Shown here one piece after another: positions 1 to 7,855 of a DNA stretch of 64,000 bases (its first letter is position 1; every line of letters begins with the position of its first letter). The notes beneath the pieces were generated by a model that was not told the DNA's origin, did not search any database, and saw only the letters and a list, made by a program, of their open reading frames with translations. A program made the position numbers and the translations under genes. This DNA is from Flammeovirgaceae bacterium UBA2366 (GTDB taxonomy: Bacteria > Bacteroidota > Bacteroidia > Cytophagales > Cyclobacteriaceae), in contig DDTK01000010.1 of the NCBI GenBank assembly GCA_002344065.1, positions 124,001 to 188,000 on the forward strand. Direction: 5' to 3'.

Positions 1-1833
1 GATTAAGTAGTTCTTCCTTTCCGCATTGTGAATGTTTTGCCATTTCTTTCCCTTAAAGGAAAATGTTTTCCATCCGTCATCCGAATAGCGCAAGTCTCCA
101 TCCCAAGTGACACATGTCCAGTCGAGCTCTAAACCCTGAATTTGAAACTCTGTAGCCACATCTTCTAAATAGTACGATGATCGAACATCATCTTTTCCAT
201 CTAGGAACCAATTTACTGGATTCATAGGAGACCGAACATCAATTGCAAAAGGTTTTAGTCTTTGGGCTTGTGAGGAAACAACAAGTCCGTACCGCTCACT
301 ACCTCGAGCTTTCTCTTTTAACCACTTTTTAGCTTTTGAAAGATCCCTTGTAATCACAATTGGATATTTTGACTCAAAGGCAGACAAAGTCATTCTGGCT
401 TTTTCGAAATCAAGGTTAAGCAATTGTTTGACAAACAGTGATAAATTTTCTGCCCGAAAAGATCGCATTGATACAGCCAGATGTAGATCTGAGTTATAAT
501 TAATCTTTTTCTTATTGTTTAAAATATGAATTGTTTCACTTGCAGCATACTCATCATTCTCAAGGTTAGGGGAGATAAAAATGTCCCAATCAGAAAATTT
601 AGTATCAATTGCTTTTAACCATTCTGAAATTCCAGCTTCACCAGTATTTATTTCTTGTCCACCACCTACCAAGCAAATAACGACAGCCCAGTCCTTATGT
701 CTATCAAGGCAAGAAATGAGAAACTCCGGCTCGGAAAAGTCAAAATCAGCCAATCCTTTTTTCTGTCGCATGAATTTGACAGTCTGTTCTTTATTCCATG
801 CGCGTTGCGCTTCATCAAAAATGGCAACATGATCATATGGAGCATCTTGACTGACCACATAAGCATCTCTGTAATGGTGAATAATTTGGATGAAGGATTT
901 AACAGCCTGTTTAGCTTCCTTCTTTGAAATCCTAATACCTCTATCAGCGTCCTTTTTTACCCTGTCTCTTGCCAGCGCTTCTTGAAGTATTGCAACTAAT
1001 GGGGCGTTGCCAGATAAATAGACACTTGTATTCCCGTTTTCTTTATCGAGATGCTCTGTTGCTACTTTTAGACCAACAAGTGTCTTGCCAGCACCTGGAA
1101 CTCCTGTAACAAAGCAGATAATTTTCTTTTTGTGGGATTTGGCATAATCAATTGTGGCGCCAAGTGCTGAAGTTGTTTTTGTTAAATTCTTTGCCTCTGC
1201 ATCGCTTCGAGTTATTTCATCAACGGAATGACTGTTGTAAAGAGACACTGCCGCTTCAATAATGGTTGGAGTTGGAAAGTAGCTTCCCTTTGAGAAGAGT
1301 TCTGAATCAATTCGTGAAGTCGTATTTTTGAAATACTTAAGTGTGTGTTCAATTCCTTCTCTTAAATTATCCTTTGAAAGTTTGATAGGGATGATCAGAT
1401 TGTCATCGTGAGATGTTTGAGCGATTTCGATTATGGACTTGGTTGCCTCTGTTGCAACTAGAACGGGTGCCAAAATTGCATCATGACTTGGCTTATGAAA
1501 GTTTTTTAAATCTAAAGCATAGTCCCAAACTTGCTCAATATCATAACTTAAAAATTTAGATTCTCCTACTTTAAACTCAATTACGAAAACAACATTCTCA
1601 ATGATCAAGATGCAGTCTACTCGTTTCCCCATTCGAGGGGTAGAGAATTCAAAAAATATTTCACCATTAAGATTAGTCAATTCCTTTTGAAGTATGCGAA
1701 TCTGATGTTCCCATGATTTGTTTTGAGTTTGTTGAGAGTTAAACTCATTGGAGAGTGTAATGGAACCTAAAATCTCCTGTATGCTTTGGTTTAGGAATAT
1801 CGCTAATGAGTTCTTGTAGTAATAATTGAGCAT
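1..1833 (-). CDS. DUF2075 family NTPase with PD-(D/E)XK-like N-terminus, partial
   Basis: The reading frame starts at ATG 1833 (in-frame stops lie just upstream) and stays open for 611 codons to the window edge, so the C-terminus is missing. An N-terminal segment has D73, then E86-x-K88 in a hydrophobic strand (FVIEFK), the pattern of a PD-(D/E)XK nuclease core. It is followed by a P-loop (GVPGAGKT, residues 244-251), a Walker B (VAIFDEAQ, D340/E341) and the GGGQEINTGEAG stretch typical of DUF2075 (Schlafen group 3-like, helicase superfamily). DUF2075 proteins are putative DNA/RNA helicase-type ATPases, often near defence or mobile genes. Sampled rows of this gene are about 25-35% GC, much lower than the neighbouring protease gene, which suggests acquisition by transfer. 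Family assignment is firm; biological role is inferred. Confidence 0.85.
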   Translation of the reverse strand, partial: MLNYYYKNSLAIFLNQSIQEILGSITLSNEFNSQQTQNKSWEHQIRILQKELTNLNGEIFFEFSTPRMGKRVDCILIIENVVFVIEFKVGESKFLSYDIEQVWDYALDLKNFHKPSHDAILAPVLVATEATKSIIEIAQTSHDDNLIIPIKLSKDNLREGIEHTLKYFKNTTSRIDSELFSKGSYFPTPTIIEAAVSLYNSHSVDEITRSDAEAKNLTKTTSALGATIDYAKSHKKKIICFVTGVPGAGKTLVGLKVATEHLDKENGNTSVYLSGNAPLVAILQEALARDRVKKDADRGIRISKKEAKQAVKSFIQIIHHYRDAYVVSQDAPYDHVAIFDEAQRAWNKEQTVKFMRQKKGLADFDFSEPEFLISCLDRHKDWAVVICLVGGGQEINTGEAGISEWLKAIDTKFSDWDIFISPNLENDEYAASETIHILNNKKKINYNSDLHLAVSMRSFRAENLSLFVKQLLNLDFEKARMTLSAFESKYPIVITRDLSKAKKWLKEKARGSERYGLVVSSQAQRLKPFAIDVRSPMNPVNWFLDGKDDVRSSYYLEDVATEFQIQGLELDWTCVTWDGDLRYSDDGWKTFSFKGKKWQNIHNAERKNYLI

Positions 1834-2024
1834 CAGGAGCTAATTGGATTTCTAAGATAATAAATTGATATGCCCCATGCACATCCATACATCAAACTTG
1901 GCGAGTAAATGTTAAAGTGTGACGTGCACTGCGTGAGGGATGGAGGCATCTGTTTGAGCCCGAAGTGGCTATGTGCGGTTGGCTGGCGAGTGCCGACAGC
2001 CCGACCCGCAGGGGCACGCCCCAA
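1834..2024. other. spacer with a GC-rich segment, no credible gene
   Basis: The spacer upstream of the DUF2075 gene holds an AT-rich stretch (1834-1905) that should contain its promoter, then a GC-rich block (about 1915-2022). Open frames on the minus strand here are short, low in typical coding signal and rich in Arg/Pro/Ser. I read them as non-coding. The GC-rich block resembles intergenic repeat remnants seen in Bacteroidota, but this is from memory, not comparison. Confidence 0.4.
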
Positions 2025-2057
2025 TAAAAAAGCAGCCCGTGTGGGACTGCCTTTTTT
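2025..2057 (-). terminator. rho-independent terminator after the tricorn-like gene
   Basis: Read on the minus strand this is a GC-rich stem (GCAG-T-CCC / GGG-CTGC, loop ACAC) followed by a run of six T. It lies about 65 bases downstream of the stop of the S41 protease gene. A-runs on the other side of the stem could let it act in both directions. Confidence 0.7.
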
Positions 2058-2068
2058 AGTGTTATTGA

Positions 2069-2103
2069 GTCACCCTTCGACCCTTCGACAGGCTCAGGGT
2101 GAC
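2069..2103. repeat. GTCACCCT...AGGGTGAC palindromic repeat
   Basis: A 35-bp element with perfect 8-bp ends GTCACCCT/AGGGTGAC and an inner CCCTTCGA repeat. This 'CCTGAGCCTGTCGAAGGG' type of sequence is a common dispersed intergenic repeat in bacteria. Its GTCA/TGAC ends match the cores of the other elements in this window (11383, 25777, 39762, 63088). Confidence 0.6.
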
Positions 2104-2121
2104 AATACATTCTTTTGGGGG

Positions 2122-5100
2122 TTAATTTTTCTTATCTGGTCTTCTGTATTTAACCGGTGGTGTTGGCTCGGGTTTGATTTCGAGCGCCTGTGTTTTTAAC
2201 AGGTTCAGGGCTTCCTGCACGGCACGTTCCAGCTGCGGGTCGCGGCCGGCAATTACATCGGCAGGTGTTTGCTCTACGTGTATGTCGGGCGGTATGCCCA
2301 CGCCTTCTACGGCCCACTCGCCATTCACATCGTAAAAGCCACCGCGTGGCGCCACCATGCGGCCACCGTCAACAAAGGGTGGGGTGTCCCACGTGCCCAC
2401 CAGGCCGCCCCAGGTTTTGGTGCCCACCAGCGGCCCGAGTTTCATTTTGTTAAACAGGTAGGGCAGCAGGTCGCCACCGGAGCCAGCGCGCTCGTTGATG
2501 AGCATCACCTTCGGCCCGAAGATGCCGGCATTGGGCGTGAGGAAGGGGCGGTGATCGCTGGCGCGGCTGTTGAAGTAGCCGTGCAGTTCGCGCGCCATAA
2601 TGTCAACCATGTAGTCGGCCGCGGAGCCGCCCCCGTTGTTGCGCTCGTCAATGATGGCGCCCTTCTTGTGTTGCTGCGCAAAGTAGTAGCGGTTAAAGTA
2701 GGTGTAGCCGCCCTGCCCGGTGTTGGGCACATACACGTAGGCAAGCTGGCCGTTTGAAAGTTCGTCTACTTTTTTGCGGTTGCTTTCCACCCAGTGCATC
2801 ATGCGCAGTTGGTTGTCGTTTTCAACGGGCACCACGGTAACCACGCGCGAGCCATCGAATGAAGGTTTGTTGTTCACGCGTATTTTGATCTGCCGGTTGG
2901 CGGTGCCTTCAAACTGTTTGAATAAATTTTGCGAAGTGGTTAATGGCTGACCGTTTACTTCCAGCAGGTAATCGCCTGCGTTGATGTTGAGGCCGGGTTC
3001 GCGCAGCGGTGCGTTGAGGCCGGGGTTCCAGTCTTCACCGGTGTAGATTTTTTTGAAGCGGTAGTAGTTGCCTGCAGCTTCATAGTCGGCCCCGAGCAAA
3101 CCAATAGGCACATTTTTTACCTCCGGGTAATCGCCCCCGCGGGTGTACGAGTGGCCCACGGCTACTTCACCACCTACAATGTCAACAATGTAGTTCAGGT
3201 CTTCGCGGTGGCGCACGTGATCCACCCATGGTGCGTACCATTTATACACATCATTCCACGGTGCGCCATGCGTGTTGTTCACGTAGAGGAAGTCGCGCTG
3301 GTAGCGCCAGCCTTCGCGGAAGATTTGTTTCCACTCGGCCATGGGATCGATTTTGATTTTAAGCGAGGCGAGCGCATCCAGTTTTCCATCGCCTGGTTTT
3401 TTGTTGTTGTCGGTTGTGCCCAGTATGCCCCACGTGCTGTTGCTGCGGTACAGCAATGACTTGCGGTCGTGTGAGATGCTGACTTCGCTAACGGAACTGA
3501 GGTACGTTTCGGTTTTCAGGTCTTTGAAGTTGTAGCGATGCAGGGTTGCGCCTGGCTGGTTGGGCACGGCTTCGGCATAAAACACATAACCCTCCGGCCC
3601 GGGATAGAGTGCAGTGTAGTTGCGTTGCGGAACATCCACCGCGAGGATGCGCTGCGCGAGGTTGTCCATATCAATTTTCACTGCATTGGTTTTTGTTGGC
3701 GCGGGTGCCGGTGGTGTTTTGCCTTTGGCTGTTGCCGGAGGTGTGGCCGGTTCTTCTTTGGGTTTTTCTTTTTCATCATCGCTGCGGGGCGCAAGCGGTG
3801 AGGTATCGGTTTTGCTGAGCACGATTAAATAGAGCGCACGTGTTACGGGACGATCATACGAACTCATGTCGAGCCAGCCGGTATTCAAGCCGTAGTTGGT
3901 GCTGGCGAGGAAGTACAAATATTTTCCGGTAGCATCCCACACGGGTGAGATGGCATCGGCCATGCCATCTGTGAGCTGAAGCGTTTGGCCGGTTTCCACG
4001 TTGTGCGCTTTGATCACTTTGTAGTTGCTGTCAATCAATCGTGCGTACGCAATCCACTTGCTGTCGGGCGACCACACCGGGTTCATCGATCGGTTGGGAT
4101 GTGCGTAGCGTTCGGTGTCGGCTTTTTTGGTTACGCCCGAGTTGACATCGGTGTAGAGCAAGTTGTAATCGGTATCGGTGTAGGCAATATACTTTCCATC
4201 AGGCGACCACTCGGGCCGGAAGAAGTACGTAGGGTTGGGAATGGAGATGACTTTTGGTTTTTCCAGTCCTTCCTGGTCGGTGATGTAGAGTTGGTATTCA
4301 CCGCTGGCATCGCTGAAGTACGCAATGCGTTTTCCATCAGGCGACCACACCGGAAAACGATCGGCCGCACCGGAGGTGTTGGTGATGTTGCGCCAGTTGC
4401 CTTTCTCTTTCGGCACGGTAAAAATTTCTCCGCGGTGTTCGAACAACGCGCGTTGGCCTGTCGGTGATAGCGATGCATTTTGTAAGGCAGTGGCGCGCAC
4501 ATCTGCCCAGCGTTCGCGTGCCCAGTGAAAATCACCGCGCACGTGGATGGTGAGTTTTTTCGTGGTACCGTTGGCCGGATTGAGGGTGTGGAGATAACCG
4601 CCTTGTTCGTACACAATCAACCCGCCACCGGCATCGAGGCTTTTCACATCGAAGTCGGCATGAAAGGTTTGTTGCTTCAGTTCGTTGGTGGCCGGATTAA
4701 ACGACCACACGTTGTTGGCGTAGTCGCGCTCGGATAAAAAGTACACCACGTTGTTCAACCACGTGGGATCGGTGTGGCGTTCGTTGTCGGTTTGGGGCGT
4801 CATCTTCAACGCAAAGGTTTTTAAATCCACGATCCAGATGGGCTTGGCCTGGCCCCCGCGGTAGTTGCGCCACTCCGGATCCCAAAAACCAATTTGCTGA
4901 TAGGCGATGTGGTTTCCGTTTTCTGAAATTTCTCCGGCCACGGCACGGGGGATGGGTAATGCTTCGGGCATGCCGCCTTTCTTATTCACTTTAAAAATTT
5001 TTGATTCCTGGGTAGGCAGTGAACCTTCACGTGCGGAGGAAAACAAAATGAATTCGCCATCGGGTGTCCAGCCGGTTACCTGGTCGTTAAACGGATGCCA

Positions 5101-5400
5101 GGTGAGGCGCTCGGGTTGGCCGCCTTCAGCAGGAATCACATACACATCGGTGTTGCCATCGTACTGGCCGGTGAAGGCAATGTGTTTGCCATCGGGCGAA
5201 AAGTGCGGGTTGGCTTCCATGCCTTCATTGGAGGTGAGCCTGCGCGCATCGCCCCCGTCATTGGAGACGATCCATAAATCGTTGGCGTACACAAAGGCAA
5301 TGTGTTCGTTGCTGATGGTAGGCTGGCGCAGCAGCATGGTGCCCTGTGCAAAAGTGTGAAGCGACAGGAGGGAAGTGAAGAGGAGTAAAAGCGTTTTCAT
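2122..5400 (-). CDS. tricorn-like S41 family protease, exported
   Basis: A 1092-residue exported protease (signal peptide MKTLLLLFTSLLSLHTFAQG). Two PD40/WD40-like beta-propeller regions fill the N-terminal half (FSPDGKHIAF, WSPDGKRIAY, WSPDGKYIAY repeats). A Lys/Pro/Glu-rich linker near residues 540-580 leads to the C-terminal core with PDZ and tail-specific-protease domains. Catalytic candidates are H750-S751 (GHSYTRGGD), nucleophile S974 (NERAGSGGD) and E1032 (VEGVGIPPD). The S974-E1032 spacing of 58 equals that of the archaeal tricorn residues S965-E1023. Tricorn-type enzymes degrade oligopeptides channelled through the propellers; here the site is probably the periplasm. Several sampled rows are 52-63% GC, clearly higher than the rest of the window. 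A terminator follows at 2025. Confidence 0.9.
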   Translation of the reverse strand: MKTLLLLFTSLLSLHTFAQGTMLLRQPTISNEHIAFVYANDLWIVSNDGGDARRLTSNEGMEANPHFSPDGKHIAFTGQYDGNTDVYVIPAEGGQPERLTWHPFNDQVTGWTPDGEFILFSSAREGSLPTQESKIFKVNKKGGMPEALPIPRAVAGEISENGNHIAYQQIGFWDPEWRNYRGGQAKPIWIVDLKTFALKMTPQTDNERHTDPTWLNNVVYFLSERDYANNVWSFNPATNELKQQTFHADFDVKSLDAGGGLIVYEQGGYLHTLNPANGTTKKLTIHVRGDFHWARERWADVRATALQNASLSPTGQRALFEHRGEIFTVPKEKGNWRNITNTSGAADRFPVWSPDGKRIAYFSDASGEYQLYITDQEGLEKPKVISIPNPTYFFRPEWSPDGKYIAYTDTDYNLLYTDVNSGVTKKADTERYAHPNRSMNPVWSPDSKWIAYARLIDSNYKVIKAHNVETGQTLQLTDGMADAISPVWDATGKYLYFLASTNYGLNTGWLDMSSYDRPVTRALYLIVLSKTDTSPLAPRSDDEKEKPKEEPATPPATAKGKTPPAPAPTKTNAVKIDMDNLAQRILAVDVPQRNYTALYPGPEGYVFYAEAVPNQPGATLHRYNFKDLKTETYLSSVSEVSISHDRKSLLYRSNSTWGILGTTDNNKKPGDGKLDALASLKIKIDPMAEWKQIFREGWRYQRDFLYVNNTHGAPWNDVYKWYAPWVDHVRHREDLNYIVDIVGGEVAVGHSYTRGGDYPEVKNVPIGLLGADYEAAGNYYRFKKIYTGEDWNPGLNAPLREPGLNINAGDYLLEVNGQPLTTSQNLFKQFEGTANRQIKIRVNNKPSFDGSRVVTVVPVENDNQLRMMHWVESNRKKVDELSNGQLAYVYVPNTGQGGYTYFNRYYFAQQHKKGAIIDERNNGGGSAADYMVDIMARELHGYFNSRASDHRPFLTPNAGIFGPKVMLINERAGSGGDLLPYLFNKMKLGPLVGTKTWGGLVGTWDTPPFVDGGRMVAPRGGFYDVNGEWAVEGVGIPPDIHVEQTPADVIAGRDPQLERAVQEALNLLKTQALEIKPEPTPPVKYRRPDKKN

Positions 5401-5664
5401 AAGCGTGACGGTTAAATCACAATGAAGGTAGGGGATTTGGTTGAGAGGCGGGTTGCCGCTGGCGTAAAACAGCTACTGATTAACGAGGATAAACTTTTTT
5501 TGACGCGAATACAACTTTATGGGTTAACCGGTAGTCTATTGAGCACGAACACTTATGAAAACCCTCAGTTTACGCAAAGTCCTGTTTTTGGCTATCGGTA
5601 TTATGGTAGCGGTAATGATCCTGATTACCACCAGTGTATTTGGGGTGACCCTTTAAATATTGAG
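5401..5664. other. spacer between the S41 and S9 protease genes
   Basis: About 260 bases without a long credible gene. On the minus strand, close to 5400, TACCTTCA is a near match to a Bacteroidota -7 box and could be the S41 gene promoter. On the plus strand there is a 33-codon open frame (5555-5656), listed separately. A longer 89-codon frame over the same bases lacks any recognisable feature and I do not accept it. Confidence 0.4.
5555..5656 (+). CDS. possible small single-span membrane peptide
   Basis: ATG to TAA, 33 codons. The product starts MKTLSLRK and continues with about 20 hydrophobic residues (VLFLAIGIMVAVMILITT), which is a convincing membrane span or signal sequence with positive residues before it. 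No ribosome-binding site or clear promoter is visible. It could be a genuine small membrane protein, or the N-terminal remnant of a longer exported protein. Not recognised as a known family. Confidence 0.3.
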   Translation: MKTLSLRKVLFLAIGIMVAVMILITTSVFGVTL

Positions 5665-5731
5665 TTCAGGTGCGTATGTGTTTTTGTTTGAGTCAACTCA
5701 GACATTTAAACACATGAACACAAAAGCACCT
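5665..5731. repeat. palindromic intergenic repeat (AGGTGC...GCACCT), copy 1
   Basis: Starts TTCAGGTGC and ends in AAACACATGAACAC...GCACCT; the arms pair over much of their length. The element at 7769-7854 has the same ends and similar internal blocks. It sits at the 3' end of the S9 peptidase gene and may also act as its terminator. Confidence 0.5.
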
Positions 5732-7752
5732 TACTTCTCCTTGTATTTATCAAACCATCCTAAAATATAACCAGCCTTGTTGATCTGGTTGCTTGGGCGG
5801 TCGGCAATGCCGTGACTGGCTTCTTGTATGCGTACTAATGCCGTTTCTACTTTATTCAATTTTAACGCAGTGTAATATTGTTCCGATTCGGCCATGGGTG
5901 TACGATAATCCACTTCACCGGTAAGCAACATGGTTGGCGTTTTAACATTTTTAGCGTACGACAGCGGAGATCGTTTCATGTAGTGATCGACATGGTCCCA
6001 CGGAAAGCCCGGGAACCAGTATTTGTAAAAGAACCCTGGGTTATCGGCATACAATACAAAGCTGTACCAGTTGATTACCGGCTTGGCTACTACGGCCGCC
6101 TTGAAACGGTTGGTGTGTCCTACAATCCACGCGGTAAGCACACCACCACCGCTGCCACCGGTTACGAATAAATTTTTATCGTCAATAAATCCTTTACTGA
6201 TCACCGCATCTACTCCGGAAATGAGGTCATCATAATCTTCGCCCGGATAATTGTGATGAATGAGGTTACCGAACTCGGCACCGTAGCTGGTTGAACCGCG
6301 TGGGTTGGTGTAGAGCACTACATACCCTTTGCTGGCAAAGAGCTGAAGTTCAAAGGCAAAGCGTGAGCCGTAATTGGCAAATGGCCCGCCATGAATTTCA
6401 AGAATGAGCGGATACTTCTTTTTTGGATCGAAATCGGGCGGGTAAATAATCCAGCCCTGTACATCGCGTTTATCGTGTGATGATTTAAACCAGATCTCCT
6501 CTACGTTGCCAGGTTTTTTTTGTGTGAAGAGATCATCGTTTACACGTGTGATGCGTTTGGCTTCACCGCCCCCGCGAACACCAGAAGCTAAATCAGCCGG
6601 ATGATCGGGTGTAGAGTGTGTAAAGGCATAGCGACCATTCGGGGCCACAGTAAAGGTTCCGCCACCATAGGGCCGGTCAATGGTAAGTCCGCCAACGTTG
6701 TTGGTGAGGTTGGTAACTTTTCCGGTTAAGTCTGAGTAGGAGATGAGTGTATTGCCCTTATCGTCATATTGAAAGAATAATCCTTTATTATCGCTGCTCC
6801 ATTGAATGTTTTCAATGTCGCGATCAAGTGAAGTGATGATTTTTCGTGGTGAGGATCCATCACGGTTCATGATATAGAGATCAGTAACCTGGTAACCCTG
6901 ATACGCATCGTCAAAACCAACATAAGCAATGAGTTTTCCATCGGGTGAAACTTTAGGGTTTCCATCTGGCCCCTGCCGTTTGGTGAGTGTCTTTAAAGAA
7001 AGATCACTTACGGAAATTTCATGAATCTCGCTGTTAGCCGGATTAAATTCATGATCGGCATGACGGTTGGCAGAAAAAATAATGCTCTTGCTGTCGGGCG
7101 CCCAGCAGTAGTCGCCACCATGGTTGTAGTTACCGGAAGTAAGCTGGCGGGGTGTTCCGCCATCGACTGATAACACAAACAAATGGCTGTAACCATCTTT
7201 CAGATATCCGGCACCATCAAAACGGTAAGTCATGTTCTCAATGTATTTAGGAGAAGCTGCCCACCTGGCACCGGCAGGTGCATTGGGTAATGCTACCAGT
7301 GAAGTGGGTTTATCTTCTACGAAACTGTTGAAGGCAATGTGTTTTCCATCGGGCGACCATTGAATGTTGCCGATGGATTGTTTGAGGTTGGTGATTTTAG
7401 CCTCGGCACCATTGTCGAGCCAGCGCAGGTAAAGTTGTATCGATCCATCCTTGCTGGATTTATACAAAACGCGTTTACCATCGGGTGACCACCGTGGTGA
7501 AAAATCATTTTGATTACCGGTGGTGAGTGGCCGGTTATCCGAGCCATCGAAGTTCACGATCCACAAATTCGAAAAACTTTTATCGGCCATCACATCGTTG
7601 TAATTGCGCACATAAATGATTTTCTGTCCGTCTGGTGAAATCTGCGGATCCGACACCCACTCGAGTTGGAATACATCCATGTAATCGAGTTTGCTCTGCG
7701 CATTTATTTCATAGAAGAACAGGAAGGGGAGGAGGAATAGAATTTTTTTCAT
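5731..7752 (-). CDS. S9 family peptidase (prolyl oligopeptidase type), exported
   Basis: A 673-residue serine peptidase with signal peptide (ends EINAQ). The N-terminal two thirds form a WD40-like propeller (ISPDGQKIIY, WSPDGKRVLY, WSPDGKHIAF, VSPDGKLIAY). The C-terminal alpha/beta-hydrolase domain carries nucleophile S534 (GGSGGG), D615 (EVDYRTP) and H647 (EASHGIA) in the S9 order. Such enzymes release di- or oligopeptides in the periplasm. It is a full-length relative of the S9 enzyme at 16541-18553, sharing motifs such as PPDFDPKK, LILxIHGGP and YTNPRGST. It is flanked by two copies of one palindromic repeat. Probably its own transcription unit, as 331 bases separate it from the S41 gene. 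Confidence 0.92.
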   Translation of the reverse strand: MKKILFLLPFLFFYEINAQSKLDYMDVFQLEWVSDPQISPDGQKIIYVRNYNDVMADKSFSNLWIVNFDGSDNRPLTTGNQNDFSPRWSPDGKRVLYKSSKDGSIQLYLRWLDNGAEAKITNLKQSIGNIQWSPDGKHIAFNSFVEDKPTSLVALPNAPAGARWAASPKYIENMTYRFDGAGYLKDGYSHLFVLSVDGGTPRQLTSGNYNHGGDYCWAPDSKSIIFSANRHADHEFNPANSEIHEISVSDLSLKTLTKRQGPDGNPKVSPDGKLIAYVGFDDAYQGYQVTDLYIMNRDGSSPRKIITSLDRDIENIQWSSDNKGLFFQYDDKGNTLISYSDLTGKVTNLTNNVGGLTIDRPYGGGTFTVAPNGRYAFTHSTPDHPADLASGVRGGGEAKRITRVNDDLFTQKKPGNVEEIWFKSSHDKRDVQGWIIYPPDFDPKKKYPLILEIHGGPFANYGSRFAFELQLFASKGYVVLYTNPRGSTSYGAEFGNLIHHNYPGEDYDDLISGVDAVISKGFIDDKNLFVTGGSGGGVLTAWIVGHTNRFKAAVVAKPVINWYSFVLYADNPGFFYKYWFPGFPWDHVDHYMKRSPLSYAKNVKTPTMLLTGEVDYRTPMAESEQYYTALKLNKVETALVRIQEASHGIADRPSNQINKAGYILGWFDKYKEK

Positions 7753-7768
7753 GTTTTTATTTTGTTCG

Positions 7769-7854
7769 GGTGTTCAGGTGCTTGTGTACTCTTCTGTGTA
7801 AGTTACTTGTAAGGTACAAACCTACGCGCATAAACACCTGAGCACCTAAACGCC
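7769..7854. repeat. palindromic intergenic repeat (AGGTGC...GCACCT), copy 2
   Basis: Ends GGTGTTCAGGTGC and GCACCTAAACGCC pair with one mismatch and one bulge. Internal blocks resemble the copy at 5665-5731. It fills most of the 103-base gap between the S9 gene start and the esterase-like gene stop. Confidence 0.5.
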
Positions 7855-7855
7855 T

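Noticed and set aside
1892..2199. Overlapping short frames on both strands in the GC-rich patch
   Set aside because: They cross the terminator and the palindrome, overlap each other and show no domain or signal peptide.
5422..5691. 89-codon plus-strand frame before the S9 gene
   Set aside because: It runs into the palindromic repeat and has no recognisable feature; the 33-codon frame within it is more plausible.
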